A stretch of DNA of 15,796 nucleotides, from assembly GCA_018396615.1 (NCBI GenBank), contig JAGTQT010000025.1, positions 1 to 15,796 of the forward strand. Reading direction: 5' to 3'. Positions 1 to 6,294 of the stretch are shown piece by piece (the stretch's first letter is position 1; each line of letters begins with the position of its first letter). The stretch is from Candidatus Bathyarchaeota archaeon (GTDB taxonomy: Archaea > Thermoproteota > Bathyarchaeia > Bathyarchaeales > Bathycorpusculaceae). Made by a program: the position numbers and the translations under genes. Below the pieces are notes generated by a model. It saw only the letters and a list, made by a program, of their open reading frames with translations, searched no databases and had not been told where the DNA came from.

Positions 1-57
1 CTGTACTTTGCCAATGCACCTCCCAAAGTTAAGGAATTGCTGGAGTACTACAAGTGA
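1..57 (+). CDS. 3' end of an unidentified gene (partial)
   Basis: The first reading frame is open from base 1 and ends at a TGA at 55-57. It gives 18 residues ending in KELLEYYK. The fragment is too short to assign to a family. I call it coding because the frame is clean to the window edge, the C-terminus looks like an ordinary charged amphipathic helix, and a 455-base non-coding stretch with a hairpin follows the stop. Confidence 0.55.
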   Translation: MYFANAPPKVKELLEYYK

Positions 58-126
58 GAGACGATCTCAAGAAGATGAAGAAAAGTAACATTCTCCACGT
101 TTTAAGGGGGACTCAGAGATGCTGCT

Positions 127-162
127 AGACTTTAGCAAACCCCAAGAACGAGGTTTGGGTCT
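127..162 (+). terminator. imperfect hairpin downstream of the first gene
   Basis: AGAC (127-130) pairs with GTCT (159-162), and CAAACC (136-141) pairs with GGTTTG (152-157), around a 10-base loop and an asymmetric internal loop. It lies 70 bases after the stop at 57 and has no U tract. It may be a termination or processing structure, or part of a small RNA. Confidence 0.25.
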
Positions 163-247
163 GCGAAACTTCTAAGGATCATAAGTGAAAGAAATCCAGC
201 GTGTATCAAATTCCGAGAATTTAAACCTCGACCTGTCCACGGTACAA

Positions 248-279
248 TGGTAGCCCGGGAGAGGTTTGAACTCCCGTTT
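248..279 (-). other. tRNA 3'-end-like element A
   Basis: Read on the minus strand this has exact tRNA 3'-end geometry. A five-pair T stem, GGGAG/CTCTC with one G-U, closes the canonical loop TTCAAAC. Seven acceptor bases CCGGGCT, a discriminator A and CCA follow. No matching 5' acceptor strand (AGCCCGG) lies upstream on that strand, so this is not a complete ordinary tRNA gene. A diverged copy sits at 4179-4211 on the plus strand. It could be an integration scar, a pseudogene remnant, or the 3' half of a split tRNA. Confidence 0.4.
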
Positions 280-513
280 GCTTTCAGGCTTTTATGAGCT
301 CAGTTTTCTAATGTACTCTTGGCAACGGCAGCTTAGCATTTTCTAACACGTGTTATAGTGCCTTCACCACAAGACCCCTCACCCTCGAACATCTTCACTC
401 TTAATCGCCCTCCAACGCGCGCTGTTATTACACAAAAGACAAAAATAACCCAACAGACAGATTTAATCAGTAATCCAAAAATAGGCTCTGAAAAAGTAGC
501 TAGAGTTACCTTT

Positions 514-600
514 GCGGGGTTGCCCTAGCCTGGTAGGGGGCAGGCCTGCTAAGTCTGTGACCGAAAGGTCGCGTGGGTTCAAATCCCACACCCCGCGCCA
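514..600 (+). tRNA. tRNA-Ser(GCT) with encoded CCA
   Basis: The full class II cloverleaf can be drawn. The acceptor stem is GCGGGGT (514-520) with ACCCCGC (590-596). The D arm contains CCC/GGG around TAGCCTGGTA. The anticodon stem CAGGC/GTCTG encloses loop CTGCTAA, giving anticodon GCT at 548-550. A long variable arm (558-572) forms a GACC/GGTC hairpin with a GAAA loop. The T arm is GTGGG-TTCAAAT-CCCAC, followed by discriminator G597 and a genome-encoded CCA (598-600). The long variable arm, the G discriminator and the anticodon all agree with serine (AGC/AGU codons). No intron is visible. Confidence 0.96.
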
Positions 601-718
601 TACTCTTTGTTCAGAGAACAGCCATGTTTCTGGCTTGTTTCTGATAAAGCTGTAAAAATAATTGCTTGTTTTCTGTTATATGCGTGTTTTGCGGCTTGTA
701 CATTATCCGCTATAGGTG

Positions 719-1294
719 TCATTTGCTCTCTGCTAGATGAAGGGTCACGTTTCCCTCTTTATCCTTCGTAGCTCTCACACGGATCTTGCGCGGGGGCTTC
801 TGGATCCCTCGGCGCCAAATTTGCTCGTTAACTTCGCTGCTTATGATAAGCTTCGCTGGCTCTTCTTCCTCTTCCTCGCTTTCTTTGCGCGCTTCAAGCT
901 TCATGTGCTTGACAATGAACTGTTTGAGTATTCGCATGGCTTTTGGCGCGCGCTTGTTTGGAGGCATAATCCACGCCTTGCTCAACGGAACAGTGTAGGT
1001 GCGTTCTTCAACGATTTCTTCTTCCTCTTTTTCTTCTTTGCGCCTTGTCGGCTTGGCTTCCTCTTCTTCCTCAACTGGAGCCTTTTCTTCGACTGGGGCT
1101 TCTTCTAAGGTTTCAGTTTTCTCTTCTGCTTCTGTCTCCTCTGGCTTTTCTTGTTCTTCAAGCTCTCCTTCTTCTTCGTCGTCGAGAAGCTTTGTTAACT
1201 CCTCGTCTTCCGGCTCTTTCTTGATCTCTGGTTCTTCTTTTTGTTCTTTCATAGTGGGCACCGGTTCTAAGCTCTTATTTTTCTTGAACGCCAC
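719..1294 (-). CDS. rpl31e: ribosomal protein eL31 with long acidic N-terminal extension
   Basis: This is a large-subunit ribosomal protein. The eL31 domain fills the C-terminal half (about residues 98-191), with RTYTVPLSKAW, RAPKAMRILKQFI and the IQKPPRKIRVR segment that contacts rRNA. Two things are odd. Residues 1-97 are a glutamate/lysine low-complexity extension absent from ordinary eL31, which is roughly 80-120 residues. A second acidic run (about 138-146) interrupts the domain. The GTG start at 1294 overlaps the eL39 gene by 28 bases, with AGGAGG only two bases ahead. An ATG at 1252 (residue 15) would remove the overlap and still leave more than 80 acidic residues. It is the last gene of the minus-strand translation operon. 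The family is certain; the start is not. Confidence 0.93.
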   Translation of the reverse strand: MAFKKNKSLEPVPTMKEQKEEPEIKKEPEDEELTKLLDDEEEGELEEQEKPEETEAEEKTETLEEAPVEEKAPVEEEEEAKPTRRKEEKEEEEIVEERTYTVPLSKAWIMPPNKRAPKAMRILKQFIVKHMKLEARKESEEEEEEPAKLIISSEVNEQIWRRGIQKPPRKIRVRATKDKEGNVTLHLAESK

Positions 1295-1422
1295 TGCCTC
1301 CTCTTAGGGTTTGATCTTACCTTTCCAGCCGTTTTACCTATAACCCATGTAGGAACAGCGCGCTTCTGTTTTCCAGCGCTGGCAAGCCTTCGCTTTTTTG
1401 CTGTGGGTTTGTAACGTGCCAT
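1267..1422 (-). CDS. rpl39e: ribosomal protein eL39
   Basis: This 51-residue basic protein begins MARYKPTAKKRRLASAGKQK and contains VPTWVIGKT and the NPKRRQWRSRK tail. Length and sequence match eL39, which lines the ribosomal exit tunnel. I chose ATG 1422 because it gives the family's usual N-terminus. An in-frame ATG at 1428 would add two residues and overlap the PDCD5 stop as ATGA. The last 28 bases are shared with the longest version of the eL31 gene, so that gene's AGGAGG motif is also eL39 coding sequence. The gene is cotranscribed with PDCD5 upstream and eL31 downstream. Confidence 0.95.
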   Translation of the reverse strand: MARYKPTAKKRRLASAGKQKRAVPTWVIGKTAGKVRSNPKRRQWRSRKIRA

Positions 1423-1424
1423 GA

Positions 1425-1754
1425 TCATATCCTTCTTATCTTTGTTTCACGCCTAACTGACTGTAACTGTACCAAAATCTGTTTCAGCTGTGCGTCCGAT
1501 AGCGGTATGGGCAGTTTTCCCTGTTGCGCAAGCTGAATCAGCTGAAGCTCCAGCTGCTCCGTGAATTCGGGTTTGATCATTTTGAGGTTGGTGAGTCTTT
1601 GTCTGGCTTCTGGACTTAAGATACTTCGTAGAATCGCCTGTTTCTGGAGTTCTAGTTGTTGCTGCATCTGAGCCTGTTTCTGCTCTTCATTCATCTGTCT
1701 CTGCAGCGCTGAGAGTTTTCTTCTGCGAATACCCTCAAGCTCCTCATCAGACAC
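1425..1754 (-). CDS. PDCD5 (TFAR19) family DNA-binding protein
   Basis: This is a 109-residue archaeal homologue of programmed cell death protein 5. It has the family pattern of a short acidic N-terminus (MSDEELEGIRRRKL), a glutamine-rich helix (about 15-42), a compact three-helix core with ILSPEARQRLTNLKMIKP, and a basic end (RRETKIRRI). Archaeal members are regarded as nucleic-acid-binding proteins of unclear role and are usually encoded beside eS19, as here. The gene starts two bases after the eS19 stop and ends overlapping the first possible eL39 ATG, so translation is probably coupled. Confidence 0.93.
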   Translation of the reverse strand: MSDEELEGIRRRKLSALQRQMNEEQKQAQMQQQLELQKQAILRSILSPEARQRLTNLKMIKPEFTEQLELQLIQLAQQGKLPIPLSDAQLKQILVQLQSVRRETKIRRI

Positions 1755-1756
1755 GC

Positions 1757-2272
1757 TTATTCACCTTTCTGGTATTTCTCCATTGCCGGCAACGTTTTTA
1801 CAAGTTCTTTGCCGAGGTCCTCAGCTAGCTCCTGCAAAAGTTTTCTGCCTTCGCGGGTGACTCTTCTGCCCTGTGGCTTGGTTGTCTCCACAAAGCCGGC
1901 TGCTTCAAGCTGCTGCAGTGCCTTTCTGACTATTGAGCCGCCAGATTTGGAGGCATGTTCCCTTTTGCAGCCCGGTCTTTTTCTTCCTCCGTAGTCTGCT
2001 CTGAGTTTTTCTAGACCTATCGGTCCGTGAATGTAGACTTTGCGCAGGATTGAAGCGCATCGGGTGTACCACCAGTTAGGGTCTTGAGGCGGTTTCTCAA
2101 CATGGGATCCCGTCTTTACTATTCTTGCCCATGGGGGAGGCGTAATTTGTTCAACGTTGTCTTTTAGATGTTTGGCTAGTTTTTCTATGAACTGTGGTGC
2201 TGGGATGTCGTTGGGCGTTATCAAGATGGTTTTTCCTCTTAACTTTCCTTCAGTAAAATCATCCAGCCTCAT
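1757..2272 (-). CDS. rps19e: ribosomal protein eS19
   Basis: This small-subunit protein of 171 codons is recognised by the segment IEKLAKHLKDNVEQITPPPWA, the WWYTRCASILRKVY stretch, the YGGRKRPGC motif and the winged-helix end with QQLEAAGFVE and GRRVTREG. Family members usually begin a few residues before the DIPAPQFIEK-like segment. The first 16 residues of this frame are therefore extra, and a TTG at 2224 preceded by GAGG gives a more typical protein of about 155 residues. It lies between the CRM-domain gene (10-base gap) and PDCD5 (two-base gap). Identity is secure; the start is open. Confidence 0.95.
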   Translation of the reverse strand: MRLDDFTEGKLRGKTILITPNDIPAPQFIEKLAKHLKDNVEQITPPPWARIVKTGSHVEKPPQDPNWWYTRCASILRKVYIHGPIGLEKLRADYGGRKRPGCKREHASKSGGSIVRKALQQLEAAGFVETTKPQGRRVTREGRKLLQELAEDLGKELVKTLPAMEKYQKGE

Positions 2273-2282
2273 ATAAAGGCTT

Positions 2283-2609
2283 TCACTTTTGGCGTGGCTT
2301 GTAGAGCATGAATGTGTGGCCTTTAACTTCTACGAGTGAGGACTGTGTCTTTTCAGCGACTGATGTTGCCAGATGCTTTGCTTCGACTCCTTTTAGGGCG
2401 GTTTGCAGAATCTTAACTTTAACCATCTTGCTTTTTTCAAGCTGCTTTTCGATTTCTTTGAGCACTTCGATTGAAGCTCCATCCTTGCCGATCCGCACTG
2501 TCGCATTTGCAGAGCCTAATGCACGTTTTACAAAACGCCGTTTTCCCGCTGTTATTCCACTCACATCAAGTTCCCCCATACATGATTGATAGGCAAATAA
2601 CGTCTCCAT
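2283..2609 (-). CDS. YhbY/CRM-domain RNA-binding protein
   Basis: This is a single CRM domain protein of 108 residues. It has the conserved opening LDVSGITAGKRRFVKRALGS, the KH-like GxxG loop GKDG (41-44), and the closing strands VEVKGHTFMLYKP. Bacterial YhbY binds pre-50S particles, and CRM domains in general bind structured RNA. Its place between the RNase P subunit and eS19 suggests a role in rRNA or tRNA maturation (inference). Residues 1-10 may not be translated, since M11 at 2579 gives a typical N-terminus. Neither candidate start has a clear Shine-Dalgarno sequence. Confidence 0.88.
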   Translation of the reverse strand: METLFAYQSCMGELDVSGITAGKRRFVKRALGSANATVRIGKDGASIEVLKEIEKQLEKSKMVKVKILQTALKGVEAKHLATSVAEKTQSSLVEVKGHTFMLYKPRQK

Positions 2610-2615
2610 CTATAT

Positions 2616-2954
2616 TTAGAGTTTAGCCGCTTTTTTCTTGAGCGGTATCCTTGCCTGTTTGCCGCAATTTAGGCAGGTGATTGTGACATGTGGTTCACGT
2701 CGCTGTCTGATGCGTACCCTACAGTTCTGTCCGGGCAGAATCAGGTTTTTGCAGTGTCTGCAGATGAGAAGTCGATGTTCTTTTGGGAGACGGATTTTTG
2801 CTGCCATGGCGATTTTTCTTGCAATAGCCGCATAACGTTGGGCTTGGGTTGGATTTGTGCTTTTTGTTTCTTTAGCCAAATTGAAAAGCGTGTGGATGCG
2901 TCGCATCGCTATAGTTTTAGTTTTTGCATCTGTTTTTCTGCTTCGGGTTTTCAT
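2616..2954 (-). CDS. rnp4: RNase P protein subunit Rpp21/Rpr2 (component 4)
   Basis: This 112-residue basic protein has two N-terminal helices (about residues 17-55, with IHTLFNLA and AQRYAAIARKIAMAAKIRLP) followed by a zinc ribbon with cysteines 65, 68, 94 and 97 (CRHC and CLNC). That is the Rpp21/Rpr2 layout. The protein pairs with Rpp29 to raise the affinity and fidelity of RNase P in cutting tRNA 5' leaders. It is the first gene of the minus-strand operon and ends six bases before the CRM-domain gene. An AT-rich motif at about 3025-3036 could be the operon promoter, but it is weak. Confidence 0.93.
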   Translation of the reverse strand: MKTRSRKTDAKTKTIAMRRIHTLFNLAKETKSTNPTQAQRYAAIARKIAMAAKIRLPKEHRLLICRHCKNLILPGQNCRVRIRQRREPHVTITCLNCGKQARIPLKKKAAKL

Positions 2955-3114
2955 CGGAAATAGTGTAGCGATCGAGGGAGATTAGGTTTTCCAGAGCCAA
3001 GCACTCTTAGAGAGTAGTCGGCTAAGCTATATTCAGATGAAGAGTGCGCGTCTTTTATTTTGGTGCGAAGAATTATTAATGGTAAAGAGCATAAAACATG
3101 GTGAGTTGTGGCTT

Positions 3115-3531
3115 ATGACTTTGATAAATGCCAATGCCAACTTAATAGAAAATTTCCGAATAGCGGTTGATGATGGAAGGGCTCATAGCGTTTGTGTTGA
3201 TTTGCCTCCAGAAATGGGAACCGACAGAGGCCCAACTGCTCTGGAGCTTGGAGTGATGAGCTTTGCAGGCTGCGTAGCAACCATATTCATTTTGATGGCT
3301 AAAAAGACAAGAGTGAACTTCAGCGGCTTAGAGGTCAACATGAAGGCGGAGAAACCGGAAGGGGCAAAAACGGTTACTAAGGCTGATTATGAAGTGATTG
3401 TCAAGAGTGATGAAGCAGAGGAGAAGCTTAGAAGAGTTTTGGAGCTGACAAGGGCTAACTGCCCTGTTGGCCTTATCTTCGAAAAAGCAGGCGTTGAAGT
3501 TAGCTACAGGCTTGAGATTAGAAAGCAGTGA
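3115..3531 (+). CDS. OsmC-family protein
   Basis: This is an OsmC/Ohr-fold protein of 138 residues from the chosen start. Matching features are the VDLPPEMGTDRGPTALEL segment, AGCVATIFILMAKK and the late RANCPVGLIFEKAG motif. Cys53 and Cys116 correspond to the reactive cysteines with which OsmC/Ohr proteins reduce organic hydroperoxides; the substrate here is unknown. The frame is open from 3037, but ATG 3115 has GGTGA ten bases upstream, gives the N-terminus usual for archaeal members, and lies downstream of an AT-rich promoter-like TTTTATTTT (about 3053-3061). It is divergent from the translation operon and followed closely by the ParB-like gene. Confidence 0.85.
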   Translation: MTLINANANLIENFRIAVDDGRAHSVCVDLPPEMGTDRGPTALELGVMSFAGCVATIFILMAKKTRVNFSGLEVNMKAEKPEGAKTVTKADYEVIVKSDEAEEKLRRVLELTRANCPVGLIFEKAGVEVSYRLEIRKQ

Positions 3532-3546
3532 CCCTTGCGTGCGGCT

Positions 3547-4005
3547 ATGGCTAAGACATTTATGATGAGGCTGGATAGGCTGCAGCCTAGCCAACTTTTC
3601 ATCAGTTCTGCAAAGCTGGCTGAGGTAATGAAGACATTTGATCCCGACAATGTTGCGTCAATGGAGCCTATACCCATCAAGAAGCTTGAAAACGATATTG
3701 TCTTTGTGGATGGGCACACAAGAGCATTCGCCGCTTTCCTGCATGGTCTATCTGCTGTTCCCGTGTACTGGGAAAATGAGGAGCTTGACTGGGACGCTTA
3801 CTTGGTTTGCGTTGGATGGTGCAAGAGTGAAGGAATTCGCACGATAGCTGATCTCAAAAACAGAGTGATATCTCAGGAAGAGTACGAGATATTATGGTAT
3901 AGACGTTGCGAGGAAATGCAGCAAGACTTGGAAGCAAAAAGGAGGCAGATGCAAGCCAAAGAGAAGTCCAAAGCTTCTGGGGGACGGATCTGCCTTGAAT
4001 ACTAG
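3547..4005 (+). CDS. conserved small protein with ParB-like motif
   Basis: This protein of about 152 residues has no function I can name. Its centre, PIPIKKLENDIVFVDGHTRAFAA, resembles the ParB/sulfiredoxin fold, where a DGHxR motif closes the nucleotide-binding site. After it come the conserved-looking VYWENEELDWDAY and CVGWCKSEGI stretches, then a charged helix (about 115-145). It has no helix-turn-helix or partner parA, so it is not a chromosome-partition ParB. I took ATG 3547; TTG 3535 and ATGs at 3562/3565 are possible and none has a clear ribosome-binding site. It starts 15 bases after the OsmC-family gene, so the two probably share a transcript. It is the last intact gene before the island. 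Confidence 0.7.
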   Translation: MAKTFMMRLDRLQPSQLFISSAKLAEVMKTFDPDNVASMEPIPIKKLENDIVFVDGHTRAFAAFLHGLSAVPVYWENEELDWDAYLVCVGWCKSEGIRTIADLKNRVISQEEYEILWYRRCEEMQQDLEAKRRQMQAKEKSKASGGRICLEY

Positions 4006-4064
4006 ATGCGTCTCAACATTTCCTTTATGCGTCCAAAAATCTTGACCTAAAAGATCGGAACGGG

Positions 4065-4080
4065 TGGGAAAAGGTTTTTA
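4065..4080. repeat. left 16-bp direct repeat of island
   Basis: TGGGAAAAGGTTTTTA is identical, in the same orientation, to 8833-8848, 4,768 bases away. The two copies bracket the surface-protein genes and the integrase relic. No plus-strand gene follows within 2 kb, so a promoter role for this copy is not obvious. Confidence 0.75.
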
Positions 4081-4178
4081 ACGCAACTATTGAAGACGTC
4101 TCCCGCAGATTCCCTTTTTTCTCTTTTGATCTGTGTTGAATTTCTTCTTATCCTATGCTTTTGGTTTGGGGGCATCAT

Positions 4179-4211
4179 AAACGGGCGTTCGAACCTTTTC
4201 CGGGCTACCAT
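4179..4211 (+). other. tRNA 3'-end-like element B (degenerate)
   Basis: The order and spacing are those of a tRNA 3' end: GGGCG, loop TTCGAAC (4188-4194), CTTTT, CCGGGCT (4200-4206), A4207, CCA (4208-4210). The stem has three G-U pairs and a C-U mismatch, so it is not a working T arm. It matches element A (247-279, opposite strand) at 29 of 33 positions, and three of the four differences are transitions. No 5' tRNA half lies upstream. The likeliest reading is a decaying tRNA fragment left by integration. Confidence 0.4.
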
Positions 4212-4288
4212 AAGATTTTCTTAAGACTTATGCCCAATTCTCAATTGAAATTGTTCAATGTTTGACCTTAGGTAGGAGAAATGGAAGT

Positions 4289-6109
4289 TTAGTTTGCATT
4301 TTTGGCTTTTCTGCGATGTTTTTTATTTGCAAAGGCTAATGGAATAGTTGTAAGTATTGAAATGACAAGCAGCATAATTGGCGATGAGGATTCTGGTATT
4401 ATGATTATTTCGAGTGTTGAGTGTTCATAGCTGAAGTAGATTATGCTCAATGTTTCGTTCTCGAATATAATTTCATGCTCTATTGGATTATAGTTAACTG
4501 TTATGTTATACGGAGGCGCTATCAACTCATGGGAGATTGCTAACCTACAAAAGCCATAGGTCTGATTGGAAGTCATGCTAGACATATGCATAACAATCGT
4601 GTTGTTAGACTCAAAATAATGAAAATCTTCAACAGAGGAATTGGAAATAACATTCACGTTGTATCCAAGCGAAGTGTCGAAACTGTCAAACATACCCATC
4701 AGAGGATAGTTGTCTGTGTTGTTTGCCCCTATAACATGCTCTGTGTCTCCTATTCCATCATGGTCTAAGTCAAAACCAGTGTAGTTGCTCCAGTAGTTGC
4801 CTTCAAAACCGTCATCCCAAAAGTTATGGCCTGAAATATAGGAGCCGGTTACATAGATATTAGCATGTTGATAGTTGTCTACGAAGTTGTTATGGTAAAA
4901 CCTGTTGTTTGGGAAGGATAATTCAGATTCAATCCAGACACCGTATTCGTTGTTTACAAAGGTATTTTCATGGACACTGGAGTTTGAAGATTTCCATAGA
5001 TAGATGCCATATTCATTGCCATTAATGTTGTTTCCACGAACTATATTGTTTGACACCACATCAAGTTCGATGCCATACTTATTATTAGTTACATTACTCC
5101 TGAATATCAGATTATCCGAAGAGTTTCCGTCAAGATAGATTCCGTAATAGTGGCTAAACTCTACATTGTTCCTAGAAAGCGTATTGCCGGAAGAAGCATG
5201 AAGCAAGATACCATCGTAATTGTTTATCATGTTGTTATCTGTTATTCTAGAATTGTTTGTATACGCGAGTAGAAGCCCATGCCCGTTGCTTGTGAGAGTC
5301 AGGTTTGTAACCGTTGCGTTGAAACAGTTTACAAGCGCCAGATACCCAATTTGCGGGTGAGTTGTAGGATTTATTGTCAAGTCAGTCTGGTTTATCAGAT
5401 AGTAGACAGGCTTTCCGTCTATTAAGTTTGAAACATCAATTGAATGCATGAAATGTTCTAAGGTCAGTCCAAAGACTTCCAAGTCGTAGTTGTTATCGTT
5501 CATCGTGTTTTCATAAAGAGTGATATTGAAAGAGTTAGAAATGTAAACCGCCACATCGTCATGGTGATTTGCTATACTGTTTTGATACATGGTGTTATCA
5601 TTTGAAGATGCAAAGAAATTAACGGCGTGCCTATTTGCTGTTAAGTTATTCTGGAATATTCTGTTGTTTGAAGAATAGATCAATTCAATAGCGTAGTCTT
5701 TGTTTGCTGTCATGTTATTTCCATACACTTTGCTGTCGGAAGAATTCCATAAGTAGATTCCACTGTAGAAAGCCTTTACCTGCACGCTTGTAATTGTCAC
5801 GTTGGTCCTTCCCTCAAGATAAATTCCATAGCTGAAGGTGCCGCCTCCGTAAAGGGTGTGGTTTGCCCCGTTAATGATGATGTTATCTCTCTCCACACCA
5901 ATTGGCTCGTTTATGTCTGCTGTAAAAGTGTAAGTGACGTTGTCAGTGGTGGAAATTGGAGAGCCGGGAGGGTAGACGCTGCCGTCAGCTTTAATGATGA
6001 TGCTTGGATGTGCTTTCACTTGCTCAGTTTTTATTGTCAATCCCACCATGGTAACGAAAAGAAAAACCAGCGTTATCATCAAAAACGCTTTCAATCTCAT
6101 TTGCATCAC
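4289..6109 (-). CDS. NosD-like right-handed beta-helix surface protein
   Basis: This is a 606-residue secreted protein. Residues 5-34 form a signal peptide or membrane anchor ending near VKA-HP. Most of the body (about 70-460) consists of NosD/CASH-type parallel beta-helix repeats, seen as recurring units such as GIYLWNSSDSKVYGNNMTAN and GIELDVVSNNIVRGNNINGN. It has a WDDG...GNYWSNYTGFDLDHDGIGD segment typical of archaeal NosD-like proteins and many N-x-S/T sequons. The C-terminus has IPESSS, a hydrophobic helix (about 577-594) and a basic tail, the tripartite pattern of archaeal surface anchors or sorting signals. The substrate is unknown; carbohydrate binding or cell-envelope function is a guess. 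It is divergent from the 6295 gene, with a good TATA box upstream. Confidence 0.85.
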   Translation of the reverse strand: MMQMRLKAFLMITLVFLFVTMVGLTIKTEQVKAHPSIIIKADGSVYPPGSPISTTDNVTYTFTADINEPIGVERDNIIINGANHTLYGGGTFSYGIYLEGRTNVTITSVQVKAFYSGIYLWNSSDSKVYGNNMTANKDYAIELIYSSNNRIFQNNLTANRHAVNFFASSNDNTMYQNSIANHHDDVAVYISNSFNITLYENTMNDNNYDLEVFGLTLEHFMHSIDVSNLIDGKPVYYLINQTDLTINPTTHPQIGYLALVNCFNATVTNLTLTSNGHGLLLAYTNNSRITDNNMINNYDGILLHASSGNTLSRNNVEFSHYYGIYLDGNSSDNLIFRSNVTNNKYGIELDVVSNNIVRGNNINGNEYGIYLWKSSNSSVHENTFVNNEYGVWIESELSFPNNRFYHNNFVDNYQHANIYVTGSYISGHNFWDDGFEGNYWSNYTGFDLDHDGIGDTEHVIGANNTDNYPLMGMFDSFDTSLGYNVNVISNSSVEDFHYFESNNTIVMHMSSMTSNQTYGFCRLAISHELIAPPYNITVNYNPIEHEIIFENETLSIIYFSYEHSTLEIIIIPESSSPIMLLVISILTTIPLAFANKKHRRKAKNAN

Positions 6110-6144
6110 TTTCTAATTTTACGGTAACACCTATCCCGTAGATT

Positions 6145-6159
6145 CTTATATAATATTTA
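6145..6159 (-). promoter_or_regulatory. TATA box of the NosD-like gene
   Basis: On the minus strand TAAATATTATATAAG lies 36-50 bases before the ATG at 6109. This spacing puts the start of transcription close to the start codon. It is the clearest archaeal TATA box in the region. Confidence 0.6.
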
Positions 6160-6294
6160 TGCGAGTCACTAGTCACATCACGGAGTACTAACGATTTTAG
6201 TAGTTCGATTTTTCCTAACCAGTAAGCTGCCGTTTTTTATTAAGGAAAAAATTAAAAATGCATAGCGCCAGAAATATGCAAGAGGCGATATATA

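Larger units (their letters stand above)
58..513. other. non-coding stretch before tRNA-Ser
   Basis: I see no convincing gene here. The stretch contains the hairpin at 127-162 and the tRNA 3'-end-like element at 248-279. A possible box A (CAAAAATAGG, about 477-486) lies roughly 30 bases before the tRNA, the expected archaeal spacing. I could not identify anything in 300-470. Confidence 0.5.
4006..4288. other. convergent intergenic region at the left edge of the island
   Basis: No gene is visible. The stretch holds the left copy of the 16-bp direct repeat (4065-4080), a pyrimidine-rich stretch, the tRNA 3'-end-like element B (4179-4211), and an AT-rich dyad ATAAG...CTTAT (4210-4231). An outer inverted repeat, GGGCAT (4170-4175) with ATGCCC (4230-4235), encloses element B. 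It separates the ends of two convergent genes, so some of this structure may act in termination. Confidence 0.5.

Noticed and set aside
281..310. Met-like anticodon loop CTCATAA on the minus strand upstream of element A
   Set aside because: The flanks (CTGAG and AAGCC) do not pair, and the spacing to the T arm is too long for a normal variable loop. Chance is likelier than a whole tRNA.
737..1307. Open plus-strand frames opposite eL31
   Set aside because: They encode Phe/Ser runs that are simply the complement of the Glu/Lys-rich eL31 arm; no start context or homology.
3547..4005. Calling the ParB-motif gene a chromosome partition protein
   Set aside because: No helix-turn-helix, no parA and no parS-like sites nearby; only the nucleotide-site motif is shared.
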